Shown: positions 1 through 7,077 of the stretch, one piece after another
Layout of the letters: each line of letters opens with the position of its first letter
How positions within the stretch are numbered: position 1 is the stretch's first letter
Assembly (NCBI GenBank): GCA_030427215.1
Contig: JAUHXB010000005.1
Coordinates: 1-14,528, forward strand
Reading direction: 5' to 3'
Length of the DNA: 14,528 bases
From: Alphaproteobacteria bacterium
Lineage (GTDB): Bacteria; Pseudomonadota; Alphaproteobacteria; Micavibrionales; UBA1664
The notes under the pieces: generated by a model
Database searches by the model: none
What the model was told of the DNA's origin: nothing
What the model saw: the letters and a program-made list of their open reading frames with translations, nothing else
Position numbers and translations under genes: made by a program

Positions 1-1127
1 GCAACGGCCAAATCGGCGGCGGGTTCGGTGATACGCAATCCACCCGCGACATTTAGGTATACATCCATACCAGACATCATGACGCCGCATCTGGCTTCCA
101 ACACGGCCAATAACATGGATAGGCGGTTTGTATCCCATCCGACAACCGCACGTTTGGGGGTTGAATATGATGTTGGAACGACCAGCGCCTGTATTTCCAC
201 CAAGACAGGGCGAGAACCCTCAAGCCCCGCCAATACAGCAGACCCAGGCACATTATCGGAACGGTCGGAAATAAACAGGGCAGACGGGTTTTGAACCTCG
301 ATCAAACCCGCGCCTGCCATTTCAAAAACGCCAATTTCGTCCGTTGGACCAAATCGGTTTTTCACGCCGCGTAGGATTCTAAATTGGTGACCGCGATCCC
401 CTTCGAAATACAAAACCGTATCAACCATATGTTCCAAAACACGAGGGCCAGCAATCGCGCCTTCCTTTGTGACATGCCCAACAATTAATAATGTGACGCC
501 CAATCTCTTGGCATTTCGGATTAATTCCTGGGTGGATGTGCGGACTTGGGTCACCGTTCCAGGTGCGCTGTCCACCGTGTCGACATACATGGTTTGGATG
601 GAATCGATCACCATCACGTCATAGGCCTTTTTGCCGTTATCACCCGCCATGGATTTGACGATATCACGCACATTTGTGGCCGACGCCAAATCAACGGGTG
701 CGTCCGCCAATCCCAGTCGTTTTGCCCGCAATCGTACCTGATCAACGGCTTCTTCACCAGAAATATAGGCGCAAGACACATTTTTATTGGCAAGCGTACA
801 GACAAGTTGTAGCAATAATGTCGATTTCCCAATTCCTGGATCACCACCAATTAGTGTGACCGATGCGGGCACAAGCCCACCGCCCGTCACACGATCAAAT
901 TCAGATATACCTGAGACTGACCGAGGCAATGTCGGGCTTTCCGATTTCAAATCTTCAAATTGAATGACGTTGCCTGATTTGGACGCCCCCAAACCTTTTG
1001 GCACGGATTCAACACGTTCCTCAACGATGCTATTCCATTCACCACAGGATTCGCATTTCCCCTGCCACCTTGGTGCCACCGCGCCACAGGACTGACAGAT
1101 AAATTGTGCTTTTTGTGCTTTGGCCAT
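1..1127 (-). CDS. radA: DNA repair protein RadA (C-terminal end cut by window edge)
   Basis: RadA is a RecA-like ATPase that drives branch migration of recombination intermediates in the cytoplasm. About 375 codons are present from ATG at 1127; the C terminus lies beyond position 1. Seen directly: an N-terminal C4 zinc finger (C11, C14, C25, C28), a Walker A motif GDPGIGKST at residues 95-103, the RadA-specific KNRFG motif at residues 256-260, then the start of the Lon-protease-like C-terminal domain. RadA is usually about 450 residues, so roughly 80 are missing. The SD (AAGGA) lies inside a 10-bp palindrome, CCTTCGAAGG, just upstream. The gene starts 21 nt after the serB stop on the same strand, so serB and radA are probably cotranscribed. 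Identification is firm. Confidence 0.96.
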   Translation of the reverse strand, partial: MAKAQKAQFICQSCGAVAPRWQGKCESCGEWNSIVEERVESVPKGLGASKSGNVIQFEDLKSESPTLPRSVSGISEFDRVTGGGLVPASVTLIGGDPGIGKSTLLLQLVCTLANKNVSCAYISGEEAVDQVRLRAKRLGLADAPVDLASATNVRDIVKSMAGDNGKKAYDVMVIDSIQTMYVDTVDSAPGTVTQVRTSTQELIRNAKRLGVTLLIVGHVTKEGAIAGPRVLEHMVDTVLYFEGDRGHQFRILRGVKNRFGPTDEIGVFEMAGAGLIEVQNPSALFISDRSDNVPGSAVLAGLEGSRPVLVEIQALVVPTSYSTPKRAVVGWDTNRLSMLLAVLEARCGVMMSGMDVYLNVAGGLRITEPAADLAV

Positions 1128-1148
1128 GATTTAAAATTCCTTCGAAGG

Positions 1149-1985
1149 TTACTCTATCGCATATATCAGCGATGATAAATCACCAAAATCAATACGATTG
1201 ATAAGCGCGTCGCGTAAGAGAGGTTTTCCATGATAGGCGACGCCTAACCCCGCAGATTGTAACATTGGCAAATCATTGGCACCGTCACCAATGGCGATGA
1301 TTTGGTCGGGTGTGAGGTCCATTGATTTTTGAAGCTCGGCCAATTTTTGAGCCTTAAAATTTTTATCCAAAATCGGGAATTTGACGGTGCCCGTGAATTT
1401 ATCCTCATTGATAATCAAATCATTACCAAAATGGGCATCAAATCCAAGCTTGCTTGCAACATGGGATGTAAATTGCGTGAATCCACCTGAAATTAAAACA
1501 CAATATATACCTTTGGATTTAAGATGGATTAGTAGTTTTTCTGCGCCCGCGTTTAATTTTAAATCATTCAATGTGCGGTCAATCAATGATGCAGGCATAC
1601 CTTCCAACATCTTCACACGTTCGGTTAACGCCTGTTCAAAGTCCAATTCGCCACGCATTGCACGTGCAGTGATATCTGATATTTTATCACCTATCCCTGC
1701 CATTTCTGCCATATCGTCCAATGTTTCGCCCATCACAATTGTGGAATCCATATCGGCCAAAAATAATTTATGGTTTGGTTTGTCGGGCGTTTGAAACACA
1801 TCAATTTTAAATTCCGCACGGATGGAATCAAGCACTGTCTTATCTAAAAACTCTGGGCTAATCCATCGCACCGCATGGCCATCGATGACTGCGCGATCTT
1901 CAATTTCAATATCGGGATATGATCTTTTAATCCATAAGTCAAAGTCTTTTTCATGGCGGGGAGTGACAAAGGTCAGAATCGGCAT
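1149..1985 (-). CDS. serB: Phosphoserine phosphatase SerB
   Basis: This enzyme catalyses the last step of serine synthesis, hydrolysis of O-phosphoserine to serine, in the cytoplasm. The 278-residue protein has all HAD-superfamily motifs: DMDST at residues 78-82 (nucleophile D78, acid/base D80), SGG at 166-168, a conserved lysine near 214, and GDGANDLPM from 233 with Mg-binding D234 and D238. The cap region between motifs I and II is of SerB type, and an N-terminal ACT-like region of about 65 residues precedes the catalytic core. The ATG at 1985 has no purine-rich SD in front of it; a TATACT box at 1997-2002 on this strand would start an mRNA only about 5 nt upstream, so translation may be nearly leaderless. 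It is divergent from serC, the preceding step of the same pathway, and upstream of radA. Confidence 0.96.
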   Translation of the reverse strand: MPILTFVTPRHEKDFDLWIKRSYPDIEIEDRAVIDGHAVRWISPEFLDKTVLDSIRAEFKIDVFQTPDKPNHKLFLADMDSTIVMGETLDDMAEMAGIGDKISDITARAMRGELDFEQALTERVKMLEGMPASLIDRTLNDLKLNAGAEKLLIHLKSKGIYCVLISGGFTQFTSHVASKLGFDAHFGNDLIINEDKFTGTVKFPILDKNFKAQKLAELQKSMDLTPDQIIAIGDGANDLPMLQSAGLGVAYHGKPLLRDALINRIDFGDLSSLIYAIE

Positions 1986-1990
1986 ATAAT
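1963..1990 (+). promoter_or_regulatory. Probable promoter of serC, overlapping the serB start
   Basis: GTGACA at 1963-1968 (5 of 6 to the sigma-70 -35 consensus), a 16-bp spacer, and a perfect TATAAT at 1985-1990. Predicted transcription start is near 1997, leaving a leader of about 19 nt that contains the serC SD (AAGGAG, 2004-2009). The -10 box touches the serB initiation codon and the -35 lies inside serB coding sequence, so serB and serC initiation are likely to interfere with each other. Confidence 0.65.
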
Positions 1991-2015
1991 CATCATAGTA
2001 TAAAAGGAGCGTACA

Positions 2016-3158
2016 ATGACAGTCGAAAAACCAGCTGTAAAGCCAAATAACCCTAATTTTTCATCGGGGCCATGTTCCAAACGTCCTGGGTGGGATGTGA
2101 ATGTATTGTACGATGCCTTAACGGGGCGATCACACCGATCATCCGAAGGCAAAGCCAAATTAAAGGCCGTTATTGAACACCACCGTGAATTATTGGGTAT
2201 TCCTGCGGATTATAAAATTGGTATTGTTCCAGCGTCTGACACTGGCGCGGTAGAAATGGCGATGTGGTCGATGTTGGGCGCACGGGGCGTGGACGTGTTT
2301 GCATGGGAATCCTTTTCCACCGATTGGCTCAAAGACATTCAGGATCATTTAAAATTACAGGACGTACAGGCGTACACTGCTGATTATGGCGCATTTCCGG
2401 ATATGTCCCAATATGACGGCAAACGCGATTGTGTGTTTGCGTGGAACGGAACAACATCGGGCGTGAGGGTTCCCAATGGGGCATGGATTCCTGATGATCG
2501 CACAGGAATCACGATTTGTGATGCGACATCCGCCGTTTTCGCCTATGATATGCCTTGGGATAAGTTGGATGTTACCACATGGTCTTGGCAAAAGGTTTTA
2601 GGTGGTGAAGCCGCGCACGGAATGATTGTACTATCTCCTCGTGCAGTTGAAAGGTTGGAGACATACATCCCTGACCGCCCTTTACCAAAAATATTCCGTA
2701 TGACGAAAAAAGGCAAATTGAACGATGCGATATTTGAGGGTGCAACAATCAATACACCATCCATGATTGCGGTTGAGGATTGTTTGGATGCCCTCGATTG
2801 GGTGAAAAATATCGGTGGTTTAAAGGCCACAATGCAACGATCACAAAATAATTATAACGCCATTCATGAATGGGTTGAAAAAACACCTTGGGCCAATTTT
2901 TTGGCAACCGATCCCACCACGCGCTCGACAACATCGATTTGCTTAGCATTCGATACGGATGAACAGGCCGATCCATCGGCATTTATCAAATCAATGGTCA
3001 AATTATTGGATGCGAAAAATGTCGCCAAGGATATCAATGCCTATCGTGATGCGCCTGCAGGCCTTCGGATTTGGGGTGGTGCGACGGTTGAAACATCCGA
3101 TATCACGGCGTTACTGCCTTGGATAGAATGGGCGTATGAAGCCACGAAAGCTGATTAG
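2016..3158 (+). CDS. serC: Phosphoserine aminotransferase SerC (alphaproteobacterial type)
   Basis: A PLP-dependent class V aminotransferase that converts 3-phosphohydroxypyruvate and glutamate to phosphoserine and 2-oxoglutarate. It is 380 residues, and its N terminus ([18 protein letters not shown]) is characteristic of the alphaproteobacterial/archaeal-type SerC rather than the E. coli type. Seen: ICDATSA around D169, which would contact the pyridine nitrogen, and the [10 protein letters not shown] segment whose K193 is the expected Schiff-base lysine. The ATG at 2016 is preceded by AAGGAG at 6-nt spacing, so the start is secure. It stands head to head with serB, 30 bp apart, pairing the last two steps of serine synthesis. 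No obvious terminator follows, so read-through into the next gene is possible. Confidence 0.96.
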   Translation: MTVEKPAVKPNNPNFSSGPCSKRPGWDVNVLYDALTGRSHRSSEGKAKLKAVIEHHRELLGIPADYKIGIVPASDTGAVEMAMWSMLGARGVDVFAWESFSTDWLKDIQDHLKLQDVQAYTADYGAFPDMSQYDGKRDCVFAWNGTTSGVRVPNGAWIPDDRTGITICDATSAVFAYDMPWDKLDVTTWSWQKVLGGEAAHGMIVLSPRAVERLETYIPDRPLPKIFRMTKKGKLNDAIFEGATINTPSMIAVEDCLDALDWVKNIGGLKATMQRSQNNYNAIHEWVEKTPWANFLATDPTTRSTTSICLAFDTDEQADPSAFIKSMVKLLDAKNVAKDINAYRDAPAGLRIWGGATVETSDITALLPWIEWAYEATKAD

Positions 3159-3194
3159 AATTTAACTAAAATATAAATTTTGGAACTTTCTAAT

Positions 3195-3200
3195 TATAAT
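3195..3200 (+). promoter_or_regulatory. Possible -10 element before the DUF2177 gene
   Basis: A perfect TATAAT lies 46 bp upstream of the ATG at 3246, in AT-rich DNA between serC and the membrane protein gene. No convincing -35 element sits at the right distance, so this may be chance in AT-rich sequence or an extended or weak promoter. Confidence 0.3.
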
Positions 3201-3245
3201 TTTCGTATTGTAAATACTGGTTTTAATAAGTTTAGGATACCTCTC

Positions 3246-3650
3246 ATGATTGGTTTTATTATCGCGTACGGAATTGCTACCCTCACTCTGTTTATACTAG
3301 ATTTCATATGGCTTGGGGTTATTGCAAAAGATTTCTATTTTAATCAGTTAGGAAATTTAATGTCGGACCAGGTTAAATTTGGTATCGCGGCGGCATTTTA
3401 CCTGACATACACGGTTGGGATTGTTGTATTGGCAGTCAAACCCGCGTTGGATGCCAATAATATTTTGATCGCGGTTGGATATGCGGCATTATTTGGATTC
3501 TTAGCCTATGGGACATATAATTTTACAAACATGTCCACACTTAAAGACTGGCCTATGATGATGAGCCTTGTCGACATCGTATGGGGTACAACACTCACGA
3601 CCATTACAGCCACTGTCACCTATCTCATTATGAATAAGTATTTTTCTTAA
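3246..3650 (+). CDS. DUF2177 family small integral membrane protein
   Basis: A 134-residue, highly hydrophobic protein with about four predicted transmembrane segments. The family is recognised by its opening helix followed by the pattern LDFIWLGVIAKDFY, then an NQLGNLM segment, an interior YLTYTVGIVVLAV helix and a late NFTNMSTLKDWP loop. Function of the family is unknown to me. I chose ATG 3246 because AGGA at 3234-3237 lies 8 nt before it and the protein then starts directly with the first helix; a longer reading from TTG at 3180 would add 22 polar residues without an SD. The gene is 87 bp after serC and could share its transcript. It converges on the rplQ operon, from which it is separated by a terminator hairpin. 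Confidence 0.85.
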   Translation: MIGFIIAYGIATLTLFILDFIWLGVIAKDFYFNQLGNLMSDQVKFGIAAAFYLTYTVGIVVLAVKPALDANNILIAVGYAALFGFLAYGTYNFTNMSTLKDWPMMMSLVDIVWGTTLTTITATVTYLIMNKYFS

Positions 3651-3655
3651 AATAT

Positions 3656-3681
3656 AAAAAAGGCCGATATTTCTATCGACC
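3656..3681 (-). terminator. Intrinsic terminator of the secY-rplQ operon
   Basis: On the minus strand GGTCGATA, a GAAA tetraloop (3670-3673) and TATCGGCC form an 8-bp stem with one G-U pair, followed directly by six T (3656-3661). The position, 30 nt after the rplQ stop, fits the end of the operon. Read on the plus strand the stem has an internal C-A mismatch and is followed only by ATTTT, so it would be a weaker terminator for the membrane protein gene. Confidence 0.85.
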
Positions 3682-3711
3682 ATTTTAAAATTCATTTTGA
3701 AACAAAGATAA

Positions 3712-4293
3712 TTATTTATCGTCTTTTTTTGTTTTTGACGATGTTTTTGGCTTAGCTTCAGTTTTCTTTTCAGCCTTTGGTGCAACTTTCTTTTTCGCCG
3801 CTGGCTTTTTCTCTTCCTTAGGCTCAATCGTTGTTTCATCAACGGCCGTTGAATCCGCACCGAATGAGGCCATTGGGTTCATATCCTCGTCCATATCGAA
3901 CATTGTTGGACCTGAATCCAGACCTTTTGCGCTTTCGTCGCGATCAACCAATTCAATCACCGCCATTGGGGCATTGTCGCCATAACGGAAACCAGCCTTT
4001 AATACGCGGGCATATCCACCCTGACGATCCTTGTAACGATCAGCCAATGTATCGAATAATTTACGAACCTGTGTTTCATCGCGCATTGTTGCAATCGCCT
4101 GACGACGAGAGGCCAATGTGCCTTTTTTACCCATCGTGATCAATTTTTCAACAAATGGCTTAAGGTCTTTTGCCTTTGGCAAAGTCGTTACAATTTGTTC
4201 ATGTTTCACCAACGCCGCCGCCATATTGGCAAACATGGCCTTGCGGTGTGATGATGTTCTGTTGAGCTTGCGCCCTTTTAATCCGTGTCTCAT
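3712..4293 (-). CDS. rplQ: 50S ribosomal protein L17 with long charged C-terminal tail
   Basis: L17 is a large-subunit protein near the peptide exit tunnel. The N-terminal core, residues 1 to about 120, is canonical: [20 protein letters not shown], the [10 protein letters not shown] segment, LASRRQA, the GGYARV loop and the MAVIELVDR end. Bacterial L17 usually stops there, at roughly 115-140 residues; this one runs to 193. The extra part has an acidic, Met-rich stretch ([11 protein letters not shown], around 131-141), then a disordered Lys/Ala/Pro/Glu tail ending TKKDDK. It is the last gene of the operon. AGAGGA lies about 11 nt before the ATG, and the gene starts 22 nt after the stop of the small ORF at 4316-4465. 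Tails of this sort occur on L17 in some alphaproteobacteria; the role here is unknown. Confidence 0.95.
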   Translation of the reverse strand: MRHGLKGRKLNRTSSHRKAMFANMAAALVKHEQIVTTLPKAKDLKPFVEKLITMGKKGTLASRRQAIATMRDETQVRKLFDTLADRYKDRQGGYARVLKAGFRYGDNAPMAVIELVDRDESAKGLDSGPTMFDMDEDMNPMASFGADSTAVDETTIEPKEEKKPAAKKKVAPKAEKKTEAKPKTSSKTKKDDK

Positions 4294-4308
4294 TTTATTC
4301 TAATCCTC

Positions 4309-4480
4309 TATCTTCTTAACCAAATTTGTGGCTTTGGATCTCTTTCTTTTTTTTCGTCACTGTAGGTGGAGTTGGTATATATTTTTCACCTGCTTCTTGC
4401 CCGTGTGGTGCAGGGCGCAAATCGGCTTCTACTTTACCAAATTCATCTACTACAACTTTAACCATTTTATATCTTCTTAA
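4309..4480 (-). repeat. Direct repeat of 11 bp bracketing the small ORF between rpoA and rplQ
   Basis: TTAAGAAGATA (minus strand) occurs exactly twice, at 4470-4480 and 4309-4319. Each copy contains a stop codon, that of rpoA and that of the small ORF, and the purine-rich ribosome-binding region of the next gene. The copies are 161 bp apart. Confidence 0.8.
4316..4465 (-). CDS. Small ORF between rpoA and rplQ, 49 residues, function unknown
   Basis: Translating the gap between rpoA and rplQ gives an intact ORF on the operon strand from ATG 4465 to TAA 4316-4318. The product starts MVKVVVDEFG, has a charged and proline-rich middle (RPAPHGQEAGE, YIPTPPT), and ends in a basic stretch, TKKKK then EIQSHKFG. 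There is no signal peptide or membrane segment, and much of it is probably disordered apart from a short beta-like N terminus. It lies 11 nt after the rpoA stop and 22 nt before the rplQ ATG, with AAGAAG as a possible SD 6-7 nt upstream of its start. Its phase, tight spacing and coding-like codon choice argue for a real gene. I do not recognise the family. Its basic tail and ribosomal/RNA polymerase context would suit an RNA- or nucleoprotein-associated role, but that is inference. Confidence 0.6.
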   Translation of the reverse strand: MVKVVVDEFGKVEADLRPAPHGQEAGEKYIPTPPTVTKKKKEIQSHKFG

Positions 4481-5493
4481 TACGGGTTATCCATTTTACG
4501 AAGCAATTCATCGATGTTTTCAGGTGGCCATTGATCAACCTGCATGCCTAAATAAAGGCCCATCTGTGTCAAAACTTCCTTAATTTCATTCAATGACTTC
4601 CGTCCGAAATTCGGTGTACGCAACATGTCATTTTCAGACCTTTGTACCAAATCACCAATATAAACGATATTATCATTTTTCAGGCAATTTGCGGAACGAA
4701 CAGACAATTCCAATTCATCAACCTTTTTCAACAAGGCTGGGTTGAATGGCAATTCGTCTTCTTTGTCTTCCTTGACTGTCTCTTTTGGCTCTTCGAATGT
4801 GATGAACACTTGCAATTGATCCTGCATAATACGCGCAGCGTAAGCAACGGCGTCTTCTGGTGTTAACGTTCCGTTTGTTTCAACCTTCAATGTCAGCTTG
4901 TCAAAGTCAGTCATTTGACCAACACGCGCATTTTCAACATCGTATGATACCTTGCGCACAGGTGAATACACGCTATCAACCGGAATAAGACCAACAGGAG
5001 CATCTTCAGGACGGTTTTGAGCCGCAGGTTTATACCCCTTACCCGTTGAAACCGTAAATTCCATATTCAAATTCGCGCCCTTATCCAATGTACAAAGGAT
5101 TAAATCAGGGTTCATAATTTCAATGTCGGCACCGGCCTCAATCATTCCCGCGGTCACTTCGCATGGGCCAGTCGCAGAAAGACGCATTTTCTTTGGCCCT
5201 TCGGAATGCATTGCAATCGCCATCGCCTTAACATTCAAAATAATATTTGTGACATCTTCGCGAACACCGTCAATTGATGAAAATTCATGAACGACACCAT
5301 CAATTTGAATGGCGGACACGGCCGCACCTTGCAAAGATGACAAAAGAATACGACGAAGCGCATTCCCCATTGTTAAACCAAATCCTTTTTCTAACGGTTC
5401 AACTTCAACAGTTCCTGTTGTTTTTGGGTTTGCCCCATGCTTGACATTAATTTGGTTTGGTTTTCTTAATTCTTGCCAGTTTTTTTGTATCAC
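4477..5493 (-). CDS. rpoA: DNA-directed RNA polymerase subunit alpha
   Basis: The alpha subunit dimerises to nucleate RNA polymerase assembly and contacts UP elements and activators. I place the start at GTG 5493, not at an ATG 33 nt upstream: the product then begins MIQKNWQEL, as alphaproteobacterial RpoA does, AGAGGA lies 8 nt before it, and the length becomes 338 residues, normal for the group. Seen: the dimerisation segment with [18 protein letters not shown], an insert domain, the [14 protein letters not shown] end of the N-terminal domain, an acidic linker ([12 protein letters not shown]), and the C-terminal helix-hairpin-helix domain with [17 protein letters not shown]. The 85-nt gap before it, where E. 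coli has rpsD, holds a hairpin. Confidence 0.96.
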   Translation of the reverse strand: MIQKNWQELRKPNQINVKHGANPKTTGTVEVEPLEKGFGLTMGNALRRILLSSLQGAAVSAIQIDGVVHEFSSIDGVREDVTNIILNVKAMAIAMHSEGPKKMRLSATGPCEVTAGMIEAGADIEIMNPDLILCTLDKGANLNMEFTVSTGKGYKPAAQNRPEDAPVGLIPVDSVYSPVRKVSYDVENARVGQMTDFDKLTLKVETNGTLTPEDAVAYAARIMQDQLQVFITFEEPKETVKEDKEDELPFNPALLKKVDELELSVRSANCLKNDNIVYIGDLVQRSENDMLRTPNFGRKSLNEIKEVLTQMGLYLGMQVDQWPPENIDELLRKMDNPY

Positions 5494-5531
5494 TTTTAAA
5501 ATCCTCTTACTTTCATTATTAATCAATTCTT

Positions 5532-5562
5532 GCTCATGCCCATTTGAGGAGAGGCATAGAGC
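5532..5562 (-). promoter_or_regulatory. Bulged hairpin in the rpsK-rpoA gap, possible mRNA control element
   Basis: The transcript would fold GCUC-(U)-AUGCC against GGCAUGAGC: nine base pairs with one bulged U and a 12-nt loop, UCUCCUCAAAUG. No U-run follows, so it is not an intrinsic terminator. The loop contains UCCUC (5546-5550), complementary to GAGGA of the rpoA SD (5502-5506), so loop-SD pairing is conceivable. Alternatives are an RNase site or a stability element protecting the upstream mRNA. Confidence 0.5.
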
Positions 5563-5578
5563 GCCCGATTATTTACTA

Positions 5579-5962
5579 TTAAACGCGTCGGCGTTTCTTT
5601 GGACGACATCCGTTATGTGGTACACCCGTGATATCCTTCACCGATGTGATTTTAAACCCTAGGTTTGCTAGGGCGCGAACCGCAGATTCACGGCCTGTTC
5701 CCGGGCCTTTAACCAAAATCGACAATTCCTTAACACCATGTTCCTGTGCCTTTTTTCCAGCATCTTCGGCCGCAACCTGCGCCGCGAAAGGTGTTGATTT
5801 ACGTGACCCCTTAAATCCCATAGTCCCACATGTGGACCATGAAATTGTATTCCCTTGGGCATCTGAAATCGTAATATTTGTGTTGTTAAATGTGGAATTC
5901 ACATGAGCAACCGCAACAACGATATTTTTCGATTTAACTTTTGCACTTCTTTTAGTAGCCAT
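5579..5962 (-). CDS. rpsK: 30S ribosomal protein S11
   Basis: S11 is a small-subunit platform protein that supports the mRNA exit and E site. The 127-residue product matches the family in length and throughout: [48 protein letters not shown], and the ending [18 protein letters not shown]. The start at ATG 5962 is supported by a strong SD (AGGAGG), which overlaps the rpsM TAG stop; the intergenic gap is 13 nt, so the two genes are probably translationally coupled. Confidence 0.97.
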   Translation of the reverse strand: MATKRSAKVKSKNIVVAVAHVNSTFNNTNITISDAQGNTISWSTCGTMGFKGSRKSTPFAAQVAAEDAGKKAQEHGVKELSILVKGPGTGRESAVRALANLGFKITSVKDITGVPHNGCRPKKRRRV

Positions 5963-5975
5963 TTTCTATACCCTC

Positions 5976-6359
5976 CTATTTCTTTTTGCCTGCAACTGGT
6001 TTTGCAGGGCCTTTACGTGTGCGGGCATTATTTTTAGAGTTCTGACCGCGAACAGGAAGGCTTTTTCTATGACGAAGGCCACGATAGCATGCCATATCCA
6101 AAAGACGTTTAATCGCCAGTGAGACATTACGACGCTTATCACCTTCAACTTCATAGTCGGTATCAATAACTTCACGAACCTTTGTCAATTGTTCTTCTGA
6201 CATTTCGTTAATGCGTGGATAGTCATCCGCATTTTGAGGTGTATGACCAATTTTGGCCAAGATGTCTTTTGCAGATGTGCGTCCGATGCCATGAATATAT
6301 GTCAGGGCAATGTGCGCGCGTTTATTTGTGGGTAGGTTTACACCAGCTATACGAGCCAA
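5976..6359 (-). CDS. rpsM: 30S ribosomal protein S13 (TTG start)
   Basis: S13 is a small-subunit head protein that contacts P-site tRNA and forms bridges to the large subunit. The 127-residue product is canonical: [14 protein letters not shown], the helix-hairpin-helix [11 protein letters not shown], and the basic tail with [15 protein letters not shown] and [10 protein letters not shown]. The family motif [15 protein letters not shown] is altered to [15 protein letters not shown]. The start codon is TTG at 6357-6359, with AGGAGAG (6364-6370) about 4 nt before it; no in-frame ATG is near, so the TTG appears real. A rare start codon on a ribosomal protein gene is noteworthy. It is the first gene after an internal promoter and a leader of about 90 nt. 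Confidence 0.95.
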   Translation of the reverse strand: MARIAGVNLPTNKRAHIALTYIHGIGRTSAKDILAKIGHTPQNADDYPRINEMSEEQLTKVREVIDTDYEVEGDKRRNVSLAIKRLLDMACYRGLRHRKSLPVRGQNSKNNARTRKGPAKPVAGKKK

Positions 6360-6393
6360 TTTACTCTCCTATCGTTTATTGTTAATTTCAAGC

Positions 6394-6413
6394 CGAACCG
6401 TAATTCCAGTTCG
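6394..6413 (-). promoter_or_regulatory. Hairpin in the rpsM leader
   Basis: On the minus strand CGAACTG and CGGTTCG pair (7 bp, one G-U) around a GAATTA hexaloop, about 40 nt before the rpsM start and inside the leader predicted from the promoter at 6459-6487. In E. coli the alpha operon leader binds S4; rpsD is absent here, so if this element is regulatory the ligand is not obvious. Confidence 0.4.
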
Positions 6414-6458
6414 TAAACCACCAAAAAAGGAAAGCACCCCTTCTGATAAGAATGTCGC

Positions 6459-6487
6459 ACAATATAAAGAGTAGGCGCACGTGTCAA
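6459..6487 (-). promoter_or_regulatory. Probable internal promoter before rpsM
   Basis: A perfect TTGACA at 6482-6487 (minus strand), a 17-bp spacer, then TATTGT at 6459-6464 (4 of 6). It begins 9 bp after the adk stop codon. Predicted transcription start is near 6452, giving a 5' leader of about 92 nt. It would let rpsM-rpsK-rpoA-rplQ be transcribed without secY-adk. Confidence 0.7.
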
Positions 6488-6495
6488 GCTATTTT

Positions 6496-7065
6496 TTAAT
6501 CGATTTTTAAAATTATATCTATGGCAGAAGCAACATTATCAATAGATTGCATCCCATCAACAGTTTTTAAAATTGATTTGGATTGATAGTAAGGAATAAT
6601 TGGCGCAGTTTGTTCATGATATACTTCCATTCGTTTTTTCAGAATTTCAACGTTATCATCGGCGCGCGTGCCATCTTCCTTTGCGCGTTTTTGGACGCGT
6701 TTAGACAGCTCGTCTTCGTCAACTTGCATTTCAATCACGGCATTCAAATTGAGCTTATGATTAGTTAGCATATCATCCAAGGCCTCGGCTTGCGCAACAG
6801 TCCGTGGGAATCCATCTAAAATAAACCCTTTTTCGCAATCAGGTTTTGTAATGCGATGGGCAATCATTTCAACCATAATGTCATCAGAAACCAAATCACC
6901 AGCGGCTAAAATACTTTCAACTTTCTTTCCTAGATCAGATGCAGAAGCGATCTCGGCACGAAGCATATCGCCTGTTGAAAGCTGCTTTAAACCATACAAA
7001 TCTTCTAAACGCTTGGCCTGAGTTCCTTTTCCTGCGCCGGGAGGGCCGAGTAATATTAATCGCAT
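6496..7065 (-). CDS. adk: Adenylate kinase (short-LID form)
   Basis: It interconverts ATP plus AMP and two ADP in the cytoplasm. The 189-residue protein shows the P-loop GPPGAGKGTQ at residues 7-16, the AMP-binding STGDMLRAEI segment, FILDGFPRT with the conserved Asp and Arg, and a short LID (RAKEDGTRADDN) that lacks the four zinc cysteines and the about 27-residue insert of long forms. Short-LID enzymes are usual in alphaproteobacteria. The start at ATG 7065 follows secY by 12 nt; the SD GGA runs directly out of the secY stop (TAAGGA), indicating coupling. It is followed by the internal promoter for rpsM. Confidence 0.97.
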   Translation of the reverse strand: MRLILLGPPGAGKGTQAKRLEDLYGLKQLSTGDMLRAEIASASDLGKKVESILAAGDLVSDDIMVEMIAHRITKPDCEKGFILDGFPRTVAQAEALDDMLTNHKLNLNAVIEMQVDEDELSKRVQKRAKEDGTRADDNVEILKKRMEVYHEQTAPIIPYYQSKSILKTVDGMQSIDNVASAIDIILKID

Positions 7066-7077
7066 TTTTAAAATTCC

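Noticed and set aside
3180..3245. N-terminal extension of the DUF2177 protein from TTG 3180
   Set aside because: No SD before the TTG, whereas ATG 3246 has one; the extension overlaps the candidate -10 element.
3501..3860. Lysine/arginine-rich open frame across the rplQ 3' end
   Set aside because: It is a shifted-frame reading of the Lys-rich L17 tail and runs through the operon terminator.
4477..5526. rpoA starting at the upstream ATG 5526
   Set aside because: The added 11 residues are not family-like, and the SD lies between that ATG and the GTG, at the right distance for GTG 5493.
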